Shown in pieces: positions 1 to 6,410 of a stretch of DNA of 10,981 nt. Numbering within the stretch: position 1 is the first letter of the stretch; each line of letters begins with the position of its first letter. The DNA lies in NCBI GenBank assembly GCA_024464205.1, contig JANHAI010000017.1, positions 1-10,981 of the forward strand, given 5' to 3'. Made by a program: the position numbers and the translations under genes. This DNA is from Candidatus Methanomethylicia archaeon. GTDB lineage: Archaea; Thermoproteota; Methanomethylicia; Methanomethylicales; Methanomethylicaceae. Under the pieces are notes generated by a model. The model did no database searches and was not told the origin of the DNA. It worked only from the letters and a program-made list of their open reading frames with translations.

Positions 1-1892
1 AGCTTCTCTTTCTCAAGCTTTTCGATGTCGATGTCGGGGGCAGCCGCGAGGGACTTGAGGATCTCTACGACGAGGGTCGGATCGTCCGCCCAGCGCGGGA
101 AGTACATCTCCCGTGTATGGGAGCGGTGGCCGTACTCCTTGAGGAAGGCGGTGAACTTCTCGCAGAAGGAGTGGATGGCCGGGTTGTAGTAGACTTCCTC
201 GAGGAATTGCTTGGGGGGCAAGCCATTTATGAGGGCCGAGACCAGGGGGTCGTCCCTCACGGACCTCGCCAGGACAATGAGGGCGTTGTTGGTCGTGATC
301 GTCTTATTGTCCGGGAGGGCCGAGACTATGTTTGCATAGAGCGAGCCGCTTGTGTCCCCGAGCCAGTCCTGGAGCCACCGCTTCACCATCATATTCATGC
401 CGATGCTGTGGGTGACCATCCCGTACCTGATTAGCCGGAAGTGCTTGAGGAACTTCTGGACCATGCTGTCGTACTCTGACTTCAGCTCCGCGTCTGTCAA
501 TGTTTCCAGGTTCAGGCCGTCGAACCTGACCATAGATTCGAGGAACTCTGCGGCCCACTTCTTGTAAGCCTTGTCGGTCCGCGTGATCATGCCGTCCCAG
601 TCCTTGAAGAGGATCCGCACCTCGGCCCAGATCCTCCTCAGAATCTTTGTCTTGGCATTGGCGATACGTTCCTGGTCCTTCTCAGGGAAGTAGTTGAGGA
701 GCTCCTTTGTCCGCGAGAACCTGGGGTTGAAAGTGAAGACAGCCTCGAGGACAGCGGTGTTGAAGTAGATGTGGCCCTTGTGGAGCTTCAGGAGCTCGAG
801 CCCCCTTAGCTCCCAGTAGCCCATCACGCAGTAGCCCTCCTCGAGTACGTACTTCGAGAGCCACTCCCCGAGCCATGAGAAGAAGAGGGGGGAGGTCACG
901 TCCGCCCAGTATTCGTCCCCGTATGCCCTTGTCCAGAGGGTCTCGCCCCCTCTTGAGACGGTCGTGACAGGCCTGGACTGCAGGATCTGGATCTCCCCGC
1001 CTTCGATGGACCACTCGATGTCCTGGGGCGAGTTGAAGAGCTTTTCGATCCTCATCCCGATCTCAACCAAAGCCTTGATCTCCTTATCCGAGAGGGAAGG
1101 GGACCCCTGAAGATCCGGGCTGACCTCGACCGCGGATCCCCCTGAGAGGTACGTCGCCTTCGGTTTTGTGCTCACTTTCCGATCCTTTATCTTCATGGAC
1201 TTCCGCTGGATGACGAAGCGGTCAGGGGTCACCATCCCGGCGACGATCGATTCGCCGAGCCCCCAGCTGGACTCTATGACGATCTCGTCGTCTTGGCCTG
1301 AGACGGGGTCGCATGTGAAGATCACTCCCGAGGATTTGGCGTCCACCATCCTCTGGACTATGACCGCGATGCCGCCATCAATCTGGGATATGCCTGCATT
1401 GTGCCGGTAGGCGATCGCCCTCTCGTTCCAGAACGACGCCCAGCACTTCTTCACAGTATCAGCTACGTCATCGGAACGGACCTTGAGGTAGGTATCCTGC
1501 TGGCCAGCGAACGACGCGGCAGGCAGATCCTCTGCGGTCGCCGAGGACCTGACCGCCCAGAGGGAAGGGGCGCCGGGGGCAGATGTCGCCGACTTTATTG
1601 CTTCAATTAGATAGGGGTCCATTGCGGAAGATTCGATGAGATCCTTGATCTTGGCAGAGCTCTCGGAAAGGTCGGACTCGTCACCGAGGTCAGTCCTGCC
1701 GAGGATGCGGAGGATCTTGTCGCGCAGGGACGCGGAATCGAGGAAAGCGCGGTACGAGCTGACTGGCACCACGAAACCGTCTGGCACTGGGAAGCCGGCC
1801 CGCTTTAGCGCGACCAGGTTTGCCCCTTTGCCTCCCAATTCAATGAGATCAGCAGGTTCCCCGCCCGACAATTGAAACAAGAACTTTCCCAT
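1..1892 (-). CDS. PEP-synthase/rifampicin-phosphotransferase-like dikinase, 5' part (runs off left edge)
   Basis: The reading frame is open without a stop for 630 codons from an ATG at 1892 to the window edge, so the C-terminus is missing. Residues 1-310 form a PPDK/PEP-synthase-type ATP-grasp domain: ELGGKGANL at 18-26, RSSATAED at 115-122 followed by the ASFAGQQ motif, a FTCDPVSG stretch, ESSWGLGE, and QSRPVT at 305-310. Residues 311-630 are a helical domain with no phosphohistidine motif of the GG-x-T-S-H-A type. Near residues 588-605 it has the YGHR...RE...PRW..DP pattern that I associate with rifampicin phosphotransferase-like proteins, where the swivelling histidine domain comes last. 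Canonical PpsA has that domain directly after the ATP-grasp domain. The protein therefore probably transfers a phosphate from ATP through a histidine to an unknown acceptor. The ATP-grasp call is firm. The substrate is unknown, and pyruvate should not be assumed. Confidence 0.88.
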   Translation of the reverse strand, partial: MGKFLFQLSGGEPADLIELGGKGANLVALKRAGFPVPDGFVVPVSSYRAFLDSASLRDKILRILGRTDLGDESDLSESSAKIKDLIESSAMDPYLIEAIKSATSAPGAPSLWAVRSSATAEDLPAASFAGQQDTYLKVRSDDVADTVKKCWASFWNERAIAYRHNAGISQIDGGIAVIVQRMVDAKSSGVIFTCDPVSGQDDEIVIESSWGLGESIVAGMVTPDRFVIQRKSMKIKDRKVSTKPKATYLSGGSAVEVSPDLQGSPSLSDKEIKALVEIGMRIEKLFNSPQDIEWSIEGGEIQILQSRPVTTVSRGGETLWTRAYGDEYWADVTSPLFFSWLGEWLSKYVLEEGYCVMGYWELRGLELLKLHKGHIYFNTAVLEAVFTFNPRFSRTKELLNYFPEKDQERIANAKTKILRRIWAEVRILFKDWDGMITRTDKAYKKWAAEFLESMVRFDGLNLETLTDAELKSEYDSMVQKFLKHFRLIRYGMVTHSIGMNMMVKRWLQDWLGDTSGSLYANIVSALPDNKTITTNNALIVLARSVRDDPLVSALINGLPPKQFLEEVYYNPAIHSFCEKFTAFLKEYGHRSHTREMYFPRWADDPTLVVEILKSLAAAPDIDIEKLEKEK

Positions 1893-1901
1893 ATAGAGCG
1901 A

Positions 1902-1925
1902 ACCACTCTTACAGAATACCACTCT
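1902..1925. repeat. Direct repeat ACCACTCT x2 at the dikinase transcript start
   Basis: The 8-mer ACCACTCT occurs at 1902-1909 and again at 1918-1925, a period of 16 bp. On the gene strand it reads AGAGTGGT twice. It straddles the transcript start expected near 1915 from the TATA-like box at 1937-1945, a suitable position for a repressor site. The match is exact but short, so chance is possible. Confidence 0.4.
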
Positions 1926-1936
1926 CAGCGCATAGC

Positions 1937-1945
1937 ATAATTAAG
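1937..1945 (-). promoter_or_regulatory. Putative TATA box of the dikinase gene
   Basis: On the minus strand this reads CTTAATTAT, an AT-rich stretch in otherwise GC-rich DNA. A start about 26 bp downstream would fall near 1915 and leave a leader of about 23 nt before the ATG at 1892. No strong ribosome site is visible in that leader. Confidence 0.45.
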
Positions 1946-2010
1946 CGTAATTGTCAATCGTCCCCCTGGGGCAGCTGCAAGCGGACTGCTCTGGAGGATC
2001 GTCTGGGTAG

Positions 2011-2961
2011 CTACTTCAGGACCTTCCCAGTCTCCATGTACCAGATGTAGAGGTCGAGCTCCGCCAGCGTTATCCCCAGCCTATCGGCGATTGCCTCAAG
2101 TATCCGCTCGTACGCCAGGTACCTCCTCCTCGTCAATGCCTTACCCGGCTCGATCAGCGCCTTCTTTTCGAGGTACCTGAGGATGTGCCTGTCTATAATT
2201 GCGACATCGGTGTACCCGATGTTGCGCAGGAAATGGCTCGATTCCTTGTAGCCGAGGCCCATCACACTATCTGCTAGGAAGCGCCTCGCCCCTTTGCCCG
2301 TAGTGAAGCGGCTCAGCTCGGAGGAGAGAACCCCGCACAATGCCTGCGCCCCAACTATGTACTCGGCCCTCTTGTTTGGGAAGCGGTGGTGCATCTGCCT
2401 CAGGGTTTTGGAGAGGGTGGCGCAGTCCATCCTACTGAAGGATTCCCCTATGGCATCCTGGATCCTGATGCCGCCTTCAGCGGTAAAGTTGGCTGTGAGG
2501 ATGCAGAAGCACAGCTCGCTGAAGAGCTTGCCCTCGTCACGCCTTGCAGCAGCGAACTCTTCCATCCTCTCTGCGACCATATCTCGGGCTTCCGCGATCG
2601 GCTTCTGCAGCTCGTCGAGGAAGTCAAGGATTGCGTATTTGACGAGAAACGCGTCCCTACGCTTCGGGGCAGGTCTGGAATCGAAGGCAGCTACCGGGGA
2701 GCCGATGTTTCTCTCGAGCTTGAGGGAGAGGTCGTCGAAGTAGTCATTGAGGCAGCAGCTCCTGTCCGCTCCGCGCAGGGTGAGCTCCACCTCGATCCGC
2801 CTCCCGGATGCGGAAATGATGGAGGCGCTTATGGCAGAACCGGCCTCGCAATTGAAGGCGTTTATCGCGCCCTTCGCCTTGTCCAGAAATGCCACCTCGC
2901 GACCAGAGGCTTGGGACGCCGCTGGCTGATCTTCGCGGGACGGGCTGCCGCGCAATGTCAA
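2011..2961 (-). CDS. ogg: 8-oxoguanine DNA glycosylase/AP lyase, Ogg2 family, with N-terminal extension
   Basis: This bifunctional base-excision repair enzyme removes 8-oxoguanine and cleaves the abasic site. Numbered from 2961, the Ogg2 signature is complete: ELCFCILTANFTAEGG, the helix-hairpin-helix segment GLGYKESSHFLRNIGY with the Schiff-base lysine K239, IIDRHIL with catalytic D257, and the conserved end WYMETGKVLK with the C-terminal lysine that helps recognise the base. The K-to-D spacing of 18 equals that of the M. jannaschii enzyme (K129/D147, as I recall). That implies about 110 extra N-terminal residues compared with the usual length of about 207. The start is uncertain. There is no ATG before M128. 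TTG codons lie at 2961 and 2955, and GGGGGA at 2962-2967 is spaced better for 2955. The gene is divergent from the peroxiredoxin gene, 65 bp away, which suits a joint oxidative-damage response. Confidence 0.93.
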   Translation of the reverse strand: MTLRGSPSREDQPAASQASGREVAFLDKAKGAINAFNCEAGSAISASIISASGRRIEVELTLRGADRSCCLNDYFDDLSLKLERNIGSPVAAFDSRPAPKRRDAFLVKYAILDFLDELQKPIAEARDMVAERMEEFAAARRDEGKLFSELCFCILTANFTAEGGIRIQDAIGESFSRMDCATLSKTLRQMHHRFPNKRAEYIVGAQALCGVLSSELSRFTTGKGARRFLADSVMGLGYKESSHFLRNIGYTDVAIIDRHILRYLEKKALIEPGKALTRRRYLAYERILEAIADRLGITLAELDLYIWYMETGKVLK

Positions 2962-2986
2962 TCCCCCGTCATTATCGGGGTTGAAG

Positions 2987-2994
2987 ATTTATTA
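2987..2994 (+). promoter_or_regulatory. Putative TATA box of the prx-dfx operon
   Basis: ATTTATTA lies about 26 bp before an expected transcript start near 3016. The short leader would hold the ribosome site AGGGGAAT (3016-3022) just before the ATG at 3027. The whole Ogg2/peroxiredoxin divergent region is only 65 bp, so a regulator bound here could affect both genes. Confidence 0.5.
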
Positions 2995-3026
2995 CCTTTG
3001 CTGCAGCATTATAACAGGGGAATTAT

Positions 3027-3686
3027 ATGACAGAAATTTTGAGGCTCCCACTGATAGGAGACAAAGCCCCGGAGTTCACTGCGCAGACAACCCAAGGACC
3101 GATCAACTTCCCTAAGGACTACGCAGGGAAGTGGGTCGTACTCTTCAGCCATCCTGCCGACTTTACGCCAGTATGCACGACGGAGTTCGTCGCGTTTGCG
3201 AAGAGGAGCGAGGAGTTCAAGAAGCTCAACACAGAGCTAGTAGGGCTTTCGATAGACCAGGTGTTTTCCCACATTAAGTGGGGCGAGTGGATCAAGGAGA
3301 AGCTAGGTGTCGAGATACCATTCCCAGTCATAGCCGACAACACGGGCAAGGTCGCCACACTCTACGGGATGCTCCACCCCGAGGCAAAAGGGACCCAGGC
3401 CGTCAGGGCGGTCTTCGTAATAGACCCATCGGGCGTGGTGAGGACAATACTTTACTACCCACTCTCTGTCGGGAGGAACATGGACGAGATACTAAGGGTG
3501 GTCAAGGCACTTCAGACAAGCGACAGGGAGGACGTCGCGATACCTGCCAACTGGCCGAACAACGAGCTGATAGGCGACAGGGTGATAGTGCCGCCGCCGA
3601 ACAACGAAAAGGACGCGAAAGAGCGCCTCAAGAAGTACGAGGGCTATGACTGGTGGTTCTGCCACCGGAAGCTCGAGAAGGCCTGA
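3027..3686 (+). CDS. Peroxiredoxin, archaeal Prx6-type
   Basis: This cytosolic thiol peroxidase reduces hydrogen peroxide and organic peroxides. It has 219 residues. The thioredoxin-fold core carries the peroxidatic cysteine C50 in the motif [13 protein letters not shown], the same number as in the well-studied Aeropyrum pernix enzyme. A central [14 protein letters not shown] strand and the long Prx6-type C-terminal arm follow, including IPANWPNN and a final YDWWFC with C212. C212 is the only other cysteine and is the likely resolving residue. The A. pernix protein, as I recall, has two cysteines in this arm. The ATG at 3027 is preceded by AGGGG. The desulfoferrodoxin gene follows 48 bp later without a visible promoter between them, so the two are probably co-transcribed: one enzyme makes peroxide from superoxide and this one removes it. 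Confidence 0.96.
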   Translation: MTEILRLPLIGDKAPEFTAQTTQGPINFPKDYAGKWVVLFSHPADFTPVCTTEFVAFAKRSEEFKKLNTELVGLSIDQVFSHIKWGEWIKEKLGVEIPFPVIADNTGKVATLYGMLHPEAKGTQAVRAVFVIDPSGVVRTILYYPLSVGRNMDEILRVVKALQTSDREDVAIPANWPNNELIGDRVIVPPPNNEKDAKERLKKYEGYDWWFCHRKLEKA

Positions 3687-3734
3687 GTGGGAGGGCCGTT
3701 AGGATCAGTTAGAGAGGTAAATGGAGTGATTTGA

Positions 3735-4115
3735 ATGACAGAAAGGATGCAGATATACAAGTGCATGGTTTGCGGGAACATAGTGATGGTGATGCACGCC
3801 GGCAAGGGCGAGCTGGTATGCTGCGGGCAGCCAATGAAGCTGATGGTCGAGAACACGGTCGAAGCGAGCTATGAGAAGCACATACCTGTGATCGAGAAGA
3901 CTGCAAAGGGCTTTGTCGTCAAGGTCGGATCAGTGCCGCACCCGATGGAGGAGAAGCACTATATCGAATGGGTCGAGGCAACGTCAAGGGACACGGTGCT
4001 GCTGAAGTTCCTTAAGCCTGGCGAGAAGCCAGAGGCAGAGTTCGATCTGCCGGCAGCCCCTGAAAAGGCCCGCGAATACTGCAACATCCATGGGCTATGG
4101 ACGAGCAAAAAGTGA
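3735..4115 (+). CDS. dfx: Desulfoferrodoxin, two-iron superoxide reductase
   Basis: This enzyme reduces superoxide to hydrogen peroxide without releasing oxygen, which is typical of anaerobes and microaerophiles. The 126 residues contain both iron sites. The N-terminal desulforedoxin centre has C10, C13, C29 and C30. The catalytic Fe(His)4Cys centre has H49 (in EKHIP), H69 and H75 ([12 protein letters not shown]), and C116 and H119 (CNIHG). K48, next to H49, is the residue thought to guide substrate. These numbers match the Desulfovibrio proteins as I remember them, so nothing is missing and this is a complete class I (2Fe) type. The start is supported by GGAGTGATT about 5 nt upstream of the ATG. 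It is the second gene of the operon with peroxiredoxin. Its usual electron donor, rubredoxin, is not encoded in this window. Confidence 0.97.
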   Translation: MTERMQIYKCMVCGNIVMVMHAGKGELVCCGQPMKLMVENTVEASYEKHIPVIEKTAKGFVVKVGSVPHPMEEKHYIEWVEATSRDTVLLKFLKPGEKPEAEFDLPAAPEKAREYCNIHGLWTSKK

Positions 4116-4137
4116 TCGTGCTTAGTCCAAGCCACAA

Positions 4138-4187
4138 TTATTTTTTTCATTTTTTTAAAGTTTTTATTATACATTGTTCATTTTTTT
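4138..4187 (+). terminator. U-tract terminator of the prx-dfx operon
   Basis: Starting 23 bp after the dfx stop there are T tracts at 4141-4147, 4150-4156, 4161-4165 and 4181-4187. The 11-mer TTCATTTTTTT occurs twice (4146-4156 and 4177-4187). Successive U tracts without a hairpin are the normal archaeal terminator form. Confidence 0.8.
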
Positions 4188-4197
4188 CAGGGCAAAT

Positions 4198-4207
4198 CTT
4201 ATATATA
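4198..4207 (+). promoter_or_regulatory. TATA box of glutamine synthetase
   Basis: CTTATATATA, preceded by the A-rich GCAAAT that could serve as a BRE, is one of the clearest promoters in the window. The expected transcript start is near 4228, which leaves a leader of about 24 nt carrying the perfect ribosome site GGTGATC at 4243-4249 just before the ATG at 4252. Confidence 0.75.
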
Positions 4208-4251
4208 ATATAGAATATCTCTTGGAATTTGTTATCTAGTTTGGTGATCCT

Positions 4252-5613
4252 ATGAAGAATTTTAAAGATGCGGTCTGGAAGGACGAAGTGACGAAGGTCG
4301 TCCAAAAGATAAGGGAGAATGACATCAAGTTCGTGAGGCTACAGTTCACAGACATAAATGGGATACTGAAGAGCCTGGCTGTGAACTCCAAGAACATAGA
4401 GGGCATATTCGAGAACGGGCAGTCGTTTGACGGCTCATCGATAACAGGCTACAGGTCGATAGAGGAGTCGGACATGGTGCTTTACCCGGATCCGACCACT
4501 TTCTCGGTAATTCCGTGGAGGGCAAAGGAGAAGTCGTCGTGCAGGCTGCTATGCGACGTGTACACGCCCCAGAACAAGAGGTTCGAGGGCGACCCCCGGT
4601 ATGTCCTTGAGATGGCATTGAAGAGGTGCAAGGACGAGGGGTTCACTTACTTCTGCGCGCCAGAGCTCGAGTTCTTTATACTGAAGGAGAACGACGGAGC
4701 GACGCCCATGCCAATCGACTTGGCAGGCTACTTTGACTTCCACCCGGGCGACCTCACCGACGACCTGCGGAGGGAGATTGCTGACAGCGCAGATGCCTTC
4801 GGCATCGAGATCGAGATCTCTCACCACGAGGTAGCCCTAGGACAGAACGAGATAGACTTCAGGTACGACGAGGGGCTTGTCACTGCAGACAGGGCCGTAA
4901 CGATGAAGATGGTCACGAAGGTCGTCGCTGCCAAGAACGGCTACTTGGCGACTTACATGCCAAAGCCCTTCTTTGGCGTCAATGGATCCGGAATGCATGT
5001 CCACCAGAGCCTGTGGGACGCAAGCGCGACCAAGAACATGTTCTACTCCGATGACGAGTCCGCCGGGTTCCTCTCTGAAGTAGCGAGGTACGCAATAGGC
5101 GGGCAGCTGGCGCACGGGAGGGAGATGTGCGGAGTCCTCGCTTCTTGGCCGAACTCGTACAAGAGGCTCGTACCAGGGTATGAGGCTCCCGTCTACGTGG
5201 CGTGGGCTTTCAAGAACAGATCCCCGCTCATCAGGGTGCCGAACTTTGGAGGCAGGAGGGGGGCAGCCCGCTTCGAGATAAGGTGCCCGGACCCGGCTGG
5301 CAACCCGTATCTCCAGCTTGCGGTCCTCTGCTCAGCGTCTATCGATGGTATCAAGAAAAAGATCGACCCCGGTGAGCCCACAGAGCTCAACGTCTACAAG
5401 ATGAGCTACGAGGAGAGGAAGGCGAGAGGCATAGTTTCGCTGCCCGAGTCGCTCAAGGAGGCGCTCGATGAGATGGAGAGGAGCGAGTTCATGAAGATGG
5501 CACTCGGAGAGACCGTCTTTGACAACTACATATCGGTGAAGAGGAAGGAGTGGGACGCATACAGGACCCAGGTCACGAACTGGGAGGTTGAGAGGTACAT
5601 CAGGAGGCTCTGA
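4252..5613 (+). CDS. glnA: Glutamine synthetase type I
   Basis: The enzyme joins ammonia to glutamate using ATP and is the entry point of nitrogen assimilation; the family forms dodecamers. It has 453 residues, close to the usual GSI-alpha length. Visible motifs are FDGSSITG (59-66), APELEFF with metal ligands E138 and E140, SHHEVALGQNE with E193 and E200, NGSGMHVHQSL with H249, NSYKRLVPGYEAP (301-313) with the flap glutamate E311, KNRSPLIRVP (321-330) and RFEIRCPDPAGNPYL (340-354) with E342 and R344. The tail is short and the GSI-beta adenylylation insert is not obvious. After GSSITG the sequence is YRSIEESDM, so the position of the GSI-alpha feedback arginine (R62 in Bacillus) appears to be serine. 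The gene has its own promoter and a perfect ribosome site, and no GlnK or GlnR-like gene is next to it. Confidence 0.97.
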   Translation: MKNFKDAVWKDEVTKVVQKIRENDIKFVRLQFTDINGILKSLAVNSKNIEGIFENGQSFDGSSITGYRSIEESDMVLYPDPTTFSVIPWRAKEKSSCRLLCDVYTPQNKRFEGDPRYVLEMALKRCKDEGFTYFCAPELEFFILKENDGATPMPIDLAGYFDFHPGDLTDDLRREIADSADAFGIEIEISHHEVALGQNEIDFRYDEGLVTADRAVTMKMVTKVVAAKNGYLATYMPKPFFGVNGSGMHVHQSLWDASATKNMFYSDDESAGFLSEVARYAIGGQLAHGREMCGVLASWPNSYKRLVPGYEAPVYVAWAFKNRSPLIRVPNFGGRRGAARFEIRCPDPAGNPYLQLAVLCSASIDGIKKKIDPGEPTELNVYKMSYEERKARGIVSLPESLKEALDEMERSEFMKMALGETVFDNYISVKRKEWDAYRTQVTNWEVERYIRRL

Positions 5614-5628
5614 TGATCAGGAGCACAA

Positions 5629-5681
5629 GGTCCCTGCAGTGGCTGCCATGACCCACCTCATGGACAGGACTGCAGCGGGCC
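5629..5681 (+). other. Structured hairpin downstream of glnA
   Basis: Three stacked helices can form. GGUCC (5629-5633) pairs with GGGCC (5677-5681), with one G-U pair. CUGCAGU (5634-5640) pairs with ACUGCAG (5669-5675). CCAUGA (5646-5651) pairs with UCAUGG (5658-5663). Between the last two helices lies a symmetric 5x5 internal loop (GGCUG against ACAGG), there is a single bulged C at 5676, and the terminal loop is CCCACC. It starts 15 bp after the stop codon. It could be a 3' end or stability element, or a small RNA. No U tract follows, so it is not a classic terminator. Confidence 0.45.
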
Positions 5682-5741
5682 CCTCCCGGACCTAAGCGCA
5701 TAACGGCAACTCACCCAAAGATCTTAAATTGACGGTCAAAG

Positions 5742-5748
5742 GTTTATA
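5742..5748 (+). promoter_or_regulatory. Putative TATA box of the Trm112-like gene
   Basis: GTTTATA lies in a small AT-rich patch 35 bp before the ATG at 5783. The predicted transcript start near 5771 would leave a leader of about 12 nt. The nearby GGTTGGGGTC is a weak ribosome site. Confidence 0.5.
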
Positions 5749-5782
5749 GGAAGACGAGTCAGAGATAGGTTGGGGTCACCAG

Positions 5783-6058
5783 ATGAAGAGGAGACTCTTA
5801 GACATACTCGCTTGCCCCATGTGTAAGCACCACCCCATCGATCTATTGGTCTTCGAGGAGGGGCAGGAGATCGAGGCCGGGATACTTACATGCGGCAGCT
5901 GCGGAAGGTGGTACCCTATAATCGACGGCATACCCCATATGCTCCCTGATGAGCTAAGGGAGTGCGAGGAGGACGTAGGATTTCTCTCGAAGTGGAAGGG
6001 CAGGGTGCCTGAAGCCATCCTCAGAGAAGGTAAGCCGTACAGCCTAAAGAATTTGTGA
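5783..6058 (+). CDS. Trm112-like zinc protein (methyltransferase activator)
   Basis: Trm112 proteins are small zinc-binding partners that stabilise and activate S-adenosylmethionine methyltransferases acting on tRNA, rRNA and release factors. The 91 residues begin with LLDILACPMC, giving C11 and C14. C37 and C40 in CGSCGRWYPIIDGIPHMLP complete the zinc site and the family signature. The protein is longer than the roughly 60 residues common for archaeal Trm112; the extra 35-40 C-terminal residues are charged and end in YSLKNL. No methyltransferase gene lies beside it in this window, which is usual because the protein serves several partners encoded elsewhere. The family assignment is good. The partners are unknown. 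Confidence 0.88.
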   Translation: MKRRLLDILACPMCKHHPIDLLVFEEGQEIEAGILTCGSCGRWYPIIDGIPHMLPDELRECEEDVGFLSKWKGRVPEAILREGKPYSLKNL

Positions 6059-6073
6059 GTGAAAGCTGGAATT

Positions 6074-6114
6074 AAAAAAGGTTAAAAACAGAGAGAAGGA
6101 TGCATTAGAGCATC
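6074..6114 (-). terminator. Terminator region of the small cysteine-rich gene
   Basis: Read on the minus strand, a small inverted repeat (GATGC, 6-nt loop, GCATC, at 6099-6114) is followed by TTAACCTTTTTT (6085-6074). The same 12-mer occurs after the other small minus-strand gene at 7281-7270, which supports a terminator role. The Trm112-like gene converges on this region. Confidence 0.5.
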
Positions 6115-6130
6115 TTCAAAAGGATGAGGT

Positions 6131-6274
6131 TTACTTCTTCTTGTCGCACTTCTGGCAGTGGAGCTCACCGTTTGGAAGCATCGTGCCTTCCTCGTTGAAC
6201 GGCGGGCGGTGGCATATGTAGTAAGTGCTACCTGAAGGAGTCTTATACACTTCGAACAGAGAACATTGCGGCAT
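6131..6274 (-). CDS. Small cysteine-rich protein, 47 residues, putative zinc binder
   Basis: I do not recognise this protein. It begins MPQCSLFEVYKTPSG and ends GELHCQKCDKKK. C4, C21 (followed by H22), C41 and C44 could bind one zinc ion; only the last pair is a C-x2-C. The basic tail and zinc-site pattern allow nucleic-acid or protein binding, but no function can be named. Reality of the gene rests on its signals. GGAGGTG at 6289-6283 sits 7 nt before the ATG at 6274, and a TATA box at 6329-6321 would start transcription about 25 nt before the ATG. Both are among the best in the window. It is convergent with the Trm112-like gene and divergent from the nitrilase-type gene. Confidence 0.75.
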   Translation of the reverse strand: MPQCSLFEVYKTPSGSTYYICHRPPFNEEGTMLPNGELHCQKCDKKK

Positions 6275-6320
6275 TACGTTACACCTCCATCATTATGGAC
6301 AGAACAACAATAAAAGACAA

Positions 6321-6329
6321 TTATATAAA
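6321..6329 (-). promoter_or_regulatory. TATA box of the small cysteine-rich gene
   Basis: On the minus strand this reads TTTATATAA, close to the archaeal consensus. The expected transcript start is near 6299, giving a leader of about 25 nt with the GGAGGTG ribosome site. Confidence 0.7.
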
Positions 6330-6339
6330 CATTTTTTAG

Positions 6340-6355
6340 TCCCACAGGGGTGGGA
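6340..6355. repeat. Perfect inverted repeat between divergent genes
   Basis: TCCCAC, a 4-nt spacer (AGGG) and GTGGGA form a 6-bp perfect inverted repeat. It lies 10 bp upstream of the TATA box of the minus-strand small gene and about 45 bp upstream of the TATA-like box of the plus-strand amidase. The position suits an operator for a dimeric regulator acting on one or both genes. No repressor gene is adjacent. Confidence 0.45.
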
Positions 6356-6399
6356 AACATTAAATTCTGCGCTCTTGCCCGCCGGTATGCTGGAAAAAT

Positions 6400-6410
6400 G
6401 CATATGCTTA
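6400..6410 (+). promoter_or_regulatory. Putative promoter of a leaderless amidase transcript
   Basis: GCATATGCTTA is centred 27 bp before the ATG at 6432. No ribosome-site sequence precedes that ATG. The combination points to a leaderless mRNA, which is common in archaea, and supports the short form of the amidase. Confidence 0.45.

Noticed and set aside
1..1892. Possible frameshift or pseudogene, because no complete gene is seen here
   Set aside because: Reading the minus strand by eye from 1892 to the edge gave a continuous frame with motifs in order. The gene is only cut by the window border.
2386..3030. Long plus-strand open frame opposite the Ogg2 gene
   Set aside because: It is the antisense of a gene with complete family motifs, and its translation resembles no protein. 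It is a shadow frame caused by GC-rich codons.
5629..5681. Identification of the glnA downstream hairpin as an H/ACA or C/D guide RNA
   Set aside because: No ACA box at the required distance, no C and D boxes and no clear kink-turn were found, so only a generic structured element is reported.
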